64,000 nucleotides of DNA from Moringa oleifera (taxonomy: Eukaryota; Streptophyta; Magnoliopsida; Brassicales; Moringaceae), in contig JAJFZO010000191.1 of NCBI GenBank assembly GCA_021397835.1, positions 5,957,001-6,021,000 of the forward strand, written 5' to 3'. Below are positions 58,571 to 64,000 of this stretch, piece after piece; positions within the stretch are counted from its first letter, which is position 1; each line of letters begins with the position of its first letter. The translations under genes and the position numbers were made by a program. The notes beneath the pieces are model-generated. The model saw nothing but the letters and a program-made list of their open reading frames with translations. It was not told the origin of the DNA and did not search any database.

Positions 58571-59859
58571 GTGACATGTGTTTAAAAAAAATATAATGTC
58601 ACGAAATTGTATTGACTTTGAATAAATAGTATATATTTTATTGTATTCTCATTGCATAAATCGTACCATTTTTTATCATACCCTATTTTATAAAATCATG
58701 TATTGTTTTAGCAAATCATTCCACATATTGTACAATTGTATCCTTTTTGATTAAATTGTAATCAAATTATACTTAAATCATATCATATTTATGAATTTGT
58801 AACTTATTTATGATATCTATTTGCTTGACTACTTAATTTTTTTTTATTCAAAGTGTAGATGACCACTACTGAAGCTGTTTACAAGTCATATGTGACCCCC
58901 AAATGTCTTGAAAGACTAAGAAGATGCCGAAGCACTGTGACAATCATGTCGTCCTCACTTTAAGGAAAATTTTGGATGGCTCACACAAGGAGAAGTTTAG
59001 TAACACTTGTTTCGGGCATTTCTAACATTTACACAATGATTTCAACTTCTTTGGGATCATTGTCCACAACTTGTTGCTTCAAAAGATTCAACAAAACTAT
59101 ATGGATGAGATGTGGTTCAGATTATGAGAGAATGAAGTTCGTGTTAGAAAAATGGAATTCTACCTAATTATCAGTTGAAATTTAAGGAACTACCGAAAAT
59201 GAAAAAAATTGAAGTCAGTCCATTTGGCATCCTTGTCAAATACTTTATGGGTGAGGACAAAGTTAGTGGTAGTAAAGTGAAAACAAGGCTGTTGCAATGA
59301 AAGTGTTAGGATCTTGATGATAAGGTGAAGTTGGGACAACTGTACCTACTAAATGGCTTCATTACAAGCCATGACGAGCGACAATAGGTCCTCACATGGC
59401 AAGTTCCATCTGTTTGATAATTTGGAAGCATTCAACAACTTGCCATGGAGCACATGGGTCAACTGTAGCCCCTTATTGCACTTTAAGAAGGTGGCTGTAA
59501 ATCTGGCAATGGAAGGTGATGGGTTAAGCTACAATGCCTATGGCTTCGTATTGCATGTAAATATGAATTTATTTTAATTTTATTTATTTATTTTGGTTAT
59601 TTATGACTTGTGAAACAGAACTTGTGCATGGTACTAGGTTGTTTTATTTTAGATCAGTAAAACAAAACTTAATTTTCCTTTTCCATAAGTTTTTAAATTC
59701 AAGGCGACACCTATTATCAATGTACATGGTACTTGGTTGTCAAGATCTAAACTACCTCTGCTCAAATTTGTTAATGGAGGTTCCATTACAGGCCCAACAG
59801 TGAAGATTGTAAGATCTTCACAAACAGGGTAAGTTCTTATTTGTGACCTATGATTTCAT

Positions 59860-60130
59860 AATTAGTTTCATATATTAATTGGTATTTCAAATTTTCTTTC
59901 TCAGTTTCATATCTTCATTTACTGATTTTATATATTTATTCTTAGTTTACTATATTCATTTGGTATTTTGTATCTTTATTTACTGATTTCATATCTTCTT
60001 TTTTTTTTTTTTTTAGTTTTGTATATTCATTTGTTGATTTCGTATCTTGTTTCCATATTTTGTATTTTTTTAGTTTCATATCTTCATTTATTGATTTCGT
60101 ATCTTCATCATGATGATTTCATTTATGTTT
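59860..60130. repeat. TTTCATATCTTCATTTACTGA-type repeats in a MULE-3 intron
   Basis: Units built on TTTC(A/G)TATCTTCATTTA(C/T)TGA recur about every 25-45 bases, about eight copies, with a poly-T run at 60000-60014. Related TAGAATCATATCTTGATTTT units (about 20 bp, four in a row) lie at 62185-62245. Confidence 0.7.
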
Positions 60131-61320
60131 TGTACCTTAAAATAATGGCTTTGTGGTTTGATTTCAACCTTGATTTTGTGATTTCAGATAGGGGTTAAGT
60201 TAAAACTGAAACCAAATGATGTTGAGCATTAGGCCCTAAACTATTATGATGTGAAAAGACTATGCTGCCCTTGCAACCACATATCTCTAATGTGGTTGCT
60301 GCTGCTGCTTCACGTTCGAGGAGTTAAGATGAATATATCAACAAGATAATCGAGGTCCCCACTCAATATAAATATACAAAGTTACCATTATCCTTTCCAA
60401 AAACATATAAAGTTTGTTATTTTAGTATTAATTTTTTTGTTTTGTAATGTATCTCTCTTATCGACATCTAATTGTTATCTTCCATGAATCTTCATTACAA
60501 CAGTGGATAGAGTTTAAAATTATTGAATGGTCAACAGATGATATTATAGAGAGGGGGGAGAGGAAGAGGGATGAGAGGGAGAATGAGGCTCTTCTTGGGA
60601 TGGAGATGACTGAGGGGGTAATTATGGAGAAGGTCATTAGCTCGACTCAAGCTGAGAGAAGGGTCGAAAAGGATTTGAAGGTTTACCGTCGCTTAGATAC
60701 CATAAAGGTCAAATTAAACCTCAGGCAAAGAGAAACCTCATGAATTTCCTTAATGAGAGGCACCATATGGAGCAAATGAGTGTCCTCAAATCCATCCAGT
60801 TTACAATTCAAAACTATCGAATTGGTGGTTGAGATCCCTCTTGTAATGTTTAACAGCCAGTGTGCGACAAAGCAACTTTATTTATGGTTATTTCTATTTT
60901 ACCAAGTCTGTCATCAGTGGATTAAATCATTACTTCATTATAACAAATATTTACTTGATTTCACAAATAGAATAATATTGATCCCAAATCATGACTTTAT
61001 CATTAAAAATCGTAATTTAGCATATTGAATCATATCTCAATTTTGTAAATCTTGTCTTGCTTTCATATAGTATTTTTACAAATGTCTTTTATAAGAATTG
61101 TAGCTTAAAGTACTAAATGATACCATATTATGTGTAAATCATATATTGATATCATTTTATAAATGTCATAAATTGATTTCGTAACATATTATATGAATCA
61201 TATTGATTCATCTCTTTATTTTGCAATCATTACCTACAGTGCTTTTTAATGCGTATTTTTCAGGGTGGTGATGCTGGCTCTGTATCATACCGATGTATTA
61301 TTTTAAATAAGTCTATTGAG

Positions 61321-61488
61321 TTTGAAGACTCTAACAATAACTTTGATGAAAACTCAAGTGAGGAAGATGAGGAGGAAGATGAGGTTGATGATAAGGAGGA
61401 GGAGAAGGAGGATGAGGATAAACAAGATGATAAGAAAGAAGTAGAGGATGAGGCTGAGAAGCAAAAAAGGAAGGAAATTGACCTATAA
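61321..61488 (+). other. acidic Glu/Asp-rich linker of the MULE-3 ULP-like ORF
   Basis: FEDSNNNFDENSSEEDEEED, then long Glu/Asp/Lys runs to a stop at 61486. A low-complexity GAGGA/GATGA tract produces it; disorder is expected. Its minus strand gives a Ser-rich false frame. Confidence 0.7.
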
Positions 61489-62713
61489 GGGCCATATGAT
61501 GATAAAATGGCCATTATAGAACTAGAAGAAAATGTGAAAGCTCTTGTAAAGCTAATTAAGGCTGAGTTGATAGCCCTTATAAAGGCAATTGAGGAGGTGG
61601 CAGCTTTTGTAGAGGTTGTGGCAAACTTGGTCATTGTCTTAGTGGATGTTATTGATAATACGTTATTGGTTGTTAGGACCCATAAACGGTTTAGAAAATT
61701 GTGTGGCCCATATGTTGACCCGACTGTTGAGATAAAATGTCATAAGTCTTCCTACCTTGTTAATACTAAAATGGAGATATCAAGCTCGATCATCAGTGAA
61801 TATAATGTAGTTATAAAAAGATCATCATAATAATTAGTTTTTATGTATTTATAATCTGTATTTTAGTATCTTGCATAACTTTCTTCCTAACTTAATAATT
61901 TTTACACAATCATGATATAGGTATTGATCACAGTAACAGTACGGGTTGATTTTGTAACTTTCAGGACAACAACAAATGGATTGATAACTCGATAACTTGA
62001 TTAAAAACTATATTATTATTTTTAAATTGTACCTATATTCCTTTGTTTGTAACCTACTGTATACATATATTCATGGTCTCATAACTAAAATTATGCATTT
62101 ATGAATTCGTAAACTAATTTTGTACCTGACTCTTTAATATATAACCTAATTTGATATTTGATTCATTGTTTTGTACCTTGATTTCTAGAATCATATCTTG
62201 ATTTTTAGAATCCAATCTTGATTTTAAGAATCATATCTTGATTATTTAAATTGTAACCTTATTTTATATCTTTTAAATTAATTTTGTAACCTTTTTCCAT
62301 GATTTTTTAGCACATTGATGCATATTTCTACTTCGTAAAAGACAAATGGAGTTTCTTGACATATATTCACATGATATTTATATTTGCGACCCTTTACTTT
62401 ATATAAGTTTATCAATTTTATTTATATATGTTTACTCCTTTACTTTATGTAATTTTCGTGACATAATCTTTTATAAATTTACAGACTACCTTTCATTACA
62501 TTTACTGTGATTACCAAAATGATCCAGATGCTGATTTTTATCCTCCACATTCAAATTACGAAGCACACCAGTGGGAGGATGAACTTCTAGATCATGTGCA
62601 TAGCAACTATTGCAATGGTGCCCACTTTGGCATATTGTCAAGAAGGTGATTTTTTTTTTTTAACCTTACTGCTTTTAATCATGAACATCGATATTAATTT
62701 GATCAGTCTATTT

Positions 62714-62715
<2 letters not shown>

Positions 62716-62746
<31 letters not shown>

Positions 62747-62747
62747 A
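62716..62747. repeat. (TA)n(TG)n microsatellite
   Basis: TATATATATG followed by a GT run, just upstream of the peptidase exon of MULE-3. Confidence 0.9.
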
Positions 62748-63629
62748 ACTAATGGTTCCATGCCATATTGGTGGGTCTCATTGGTTACTTGTCATCATAA
62801 TTCTAGAGAAATGGAGATTGCAGATTTATGATTCATTTCATCAAGACATTCTGAATGTGGTACAAATCCATCATCAAAATTGCTTTAGATTTATGCTCAT
62901 CAATTATATGGCAAATGGGACCTATTTCTTAAATAAGTCAAATGTAAATATCCTTCCATTACCACTATCGTGCACACTATATCCGAAGACATAGGTTCTC
63001 CAGCAGAAAAAAAATTATTAATGATTTAATTTTATATTTTTGTATGTCTTTTTTCAAAGTGAGGAGTTCAACCCAACTTTATTTTTTTAACTATAATTTT
63101 TTTCTTGTAGAGGTAATTACGGTCCTCATGTGCTTTATATTATAGAGTATTTACTAGGAAAAAAGGCATTGAATTACACTGATGATGATATGCCAAAGAT
63201 TTGAAGACATATATGACCATATACATATTTGCCAACTCCAGCGAGGTTAACAAAGGATGACTTTTGTTATTAATTTGTATATTTTGTATATAAAAATTAT
63301 ATAAATAATAATTATTTATTAATCAAATACAAATATTGACAAATATCATTGTTTTGTTTGTTATTCTATATTGATTTAGACTTGGTGTGAATTAGGAACA
63401 AGTTACAATAATATCACAGCGTTCATACAATTTTCCATTTTGATTAAGATTTAATAAAATTACTCTTAAATTGTTGACGATTTCAATGATATCTATGTAC
63501 GATTTGTGAATTATCTTAATATGATTTTAGATAAGCTAGTAAATAATTTTATTCAATTCAAGTAACAAAATTATAATAAGAATTTTAAAAATAGCACATT
63601 TTGCTCAATTTGAAAAGGTACAATTTTAT

Positions 63630-63740
63630 ATATATTAGTATAAAACTTTGACCACATCAGTGTATGTTTTTGATTATATTTATATACGATTTTGACTACA
63701 CTTGTATATGTTTTTCTATCACATTTGTATACAATTTTCT
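63630..63740. repeat. short tandem repeats between the two MULE-3 ORFs
   Basis: Units like TGACTACACTTGTATATG follow one another four times (TTGACCACATCAGTGTATG, TTGATTATATTTATATACG, TTGACTACACTTGTATATG, CTATCACATTTGTATACA), period about 29-31 bases. Confidence 0.8.
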
Positions 63741-63837
63741 TAATCTTAGAGTTGCATAAATAACAGTTATCTAAACCTATAAATAACAATCAACAATCTT
63801 ATATGAATAGTAAAATGTAACCAAAACATACTCAATA

Positions 63838-64000
63838 TCAAAAGTCAATAGTGTCATCATCTATTAGAGTTGAAATTAGAGATATTTGACAAGTTTGTGA
63901 ATTGTACCCGATTCCATTACATTTACGACATTTACAACGAAATTGATTAGGCACATTCGAGGATTAAGAGTGGCTTTTCCTTATAAAATATTACGGGTTT
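63838..64000 (-). pseudogene. MULE-3 transposase, C-terminal zinc knuckle (edge of window)
   Basis: The minus strand gives, up to a stop at 63838-63840, RKSHS, a stop, SSNVPNQFRCK, then CRKCNGIGYNSQTC and a tail ending DDDTIDF. This is the CX2CX4HX4C knuckle of MULE transposases with the His changed to Tyr (CAC to TAC). Only one in-frame stop in about 50 codons, so the transposase to the right may be fairly well preserved. Confidence 0.75.

Larger units (their letters stand above)
58860..63205 (+). pseudogene. MULE-3 ULP-like ORF: DUF1985, acidic linker, C48 peptidase
   Basis: An ATG at 58861 opens MTTTEAVYKSYVTPKCLER. At 59300-59560 DUF1985-like text appears across frames: KLGQLYLLNGFI, then FDNLEAFNNLPW and YNAYGFVLHV. 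An acidic region follows (61321-61485, nearly pure Glu/Asp/Lys), then a helical stretch (61507-61700). The C48 core begins at 62752: VPCHIGGSHWLLVIIIL with the catalytic His at 62779-62781, then LQIYDSFHQD with Asp at 62830-62832. After an intron ending TTGTAG at 63110, the last exon reads RGNYGPHVLYIIEYLLGKKA and NYTDDDMPKI. There the catalytic Cys of 'GDCG' is Tyr (63118-63120). Several stops and frameshifts in the first half. Relatives remove SUMO-like modifiers; this copy lacks the nucleophile. Confidence 0.75.
58570..64000 (-). mobile_element. MULE-3: ULP-MULE in inverted orientation, running off the window
   Basis: The plus strand carries a ULP-like ORF with introns (58860-63205). The minus strand carries the C-terminus of a MULE transposase (63838-64000) that continues beyond the right edge. 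The tail-to-tail layout is the same as in MULE-1, in reverse. Degenerate short repeats fill the non-coding parts (58570-58820, 59860-60130, 61020-61210, 62050-62470, 63430-63740). Termini not seen. Confidence 0.7.

Noticed and set aside
58374..58577. Asn-repeat frame on the minus strand
   Set aside because: Produced by the (GTT)n(ATT)n microsatellite.
61260..61634. Ser-rich 124-codon frame on the minus strand
   Set aside because: Antisense of the acidic GAGGA/GATGA tract of the MULE-3 ULP-like ORF.
1..64000. CRISPR arrays, tRNA or rRNA genes, bacterial operons
   Set aside because: The repeats lack constant-length unique spacers, I found no tRNA cloverleaf or rRNA text, and the gene structure is plant-type.

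Overview
This window looks like nuclear DNA of a plant, probably a eudicot. It is AT-rich, the few real exons sit in long non-coding stretches, and it holds plant-type mobile elements of most major orders (Ty1/copia, Ty3/gypsy, CACTA/En-Spm and Mutator-like elements, MULEs). The species cannot be read from the sequence. Only one gene looks intact: a small membrane-anchored RING-H2 E3 ligase on the minus strand near 42 kb. Nearly everything else is decayed mobile DNA, and reading frames had to be followed across stops and frameshifts.

Layout from left to right: (1) 1-7.0 kb, the 3' part of a SIRE/Maximus-like copia element on the plus strand (protease, integrase, RT, RNase H, an extra ORF, then the 3' LTR). 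(2) about 8.0-16.6 kb, MULE-1: a plus-strand MuDR-type transposase remnant facing a minus-strand ULP-like ORF (DUF1985 plus C48 peptidase). (3) 17.0-18.46 kb, gag of a minus-strand gypsy element, cut by CACTA-1 (18,465-26,680). CACTA-1 holds an NB-ARC resistance-gene fragment and a well-preserved non-autonomous MULE with a perfect 9-bp target duplication; gypsy-like leader sequence follows it. (4) 27.8-42.5 kb, segmental-duplication copy A, swollen by a Tork-like copia (27.94-33.49 kb) and by MULE-2 (about 35.5-41.4 kb), and carrying the intact RING-H2 gene. (5) 42,608-54,258, CACTA-2, a fuller member of the CACTA-1 family with Transpos_assoc, TNP2, DUF4218, DUF4216 and Transposase_24 remnants. 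(6) 54.4-57.8 kb, copy B of the duplication, still about 3.4 kb long, where the RING-H2 paralogue has lost its start codon and its RING domain. (7) 58.6-64.0 kb, MULE-3, with a plus-strand ULP-like ORF facing the C-terminus of a minus-strand transposase that leaves the window.

The strongest theme is three unrelated copies of one architecture: a MULE transposase convergent with a ULP-like (SUMO-protease-like) ORF, each with its own family of short repeats in its non-coding parts. This fits the Kaonashi/ULP-MULE type known from Arabidopsis and melon. In each copy where the peptidase core is legible, a catalytic residue has changed. The second theme is a tandem duplication of an E3-ligase locus whose two copies can be followed through the transposon insertions.
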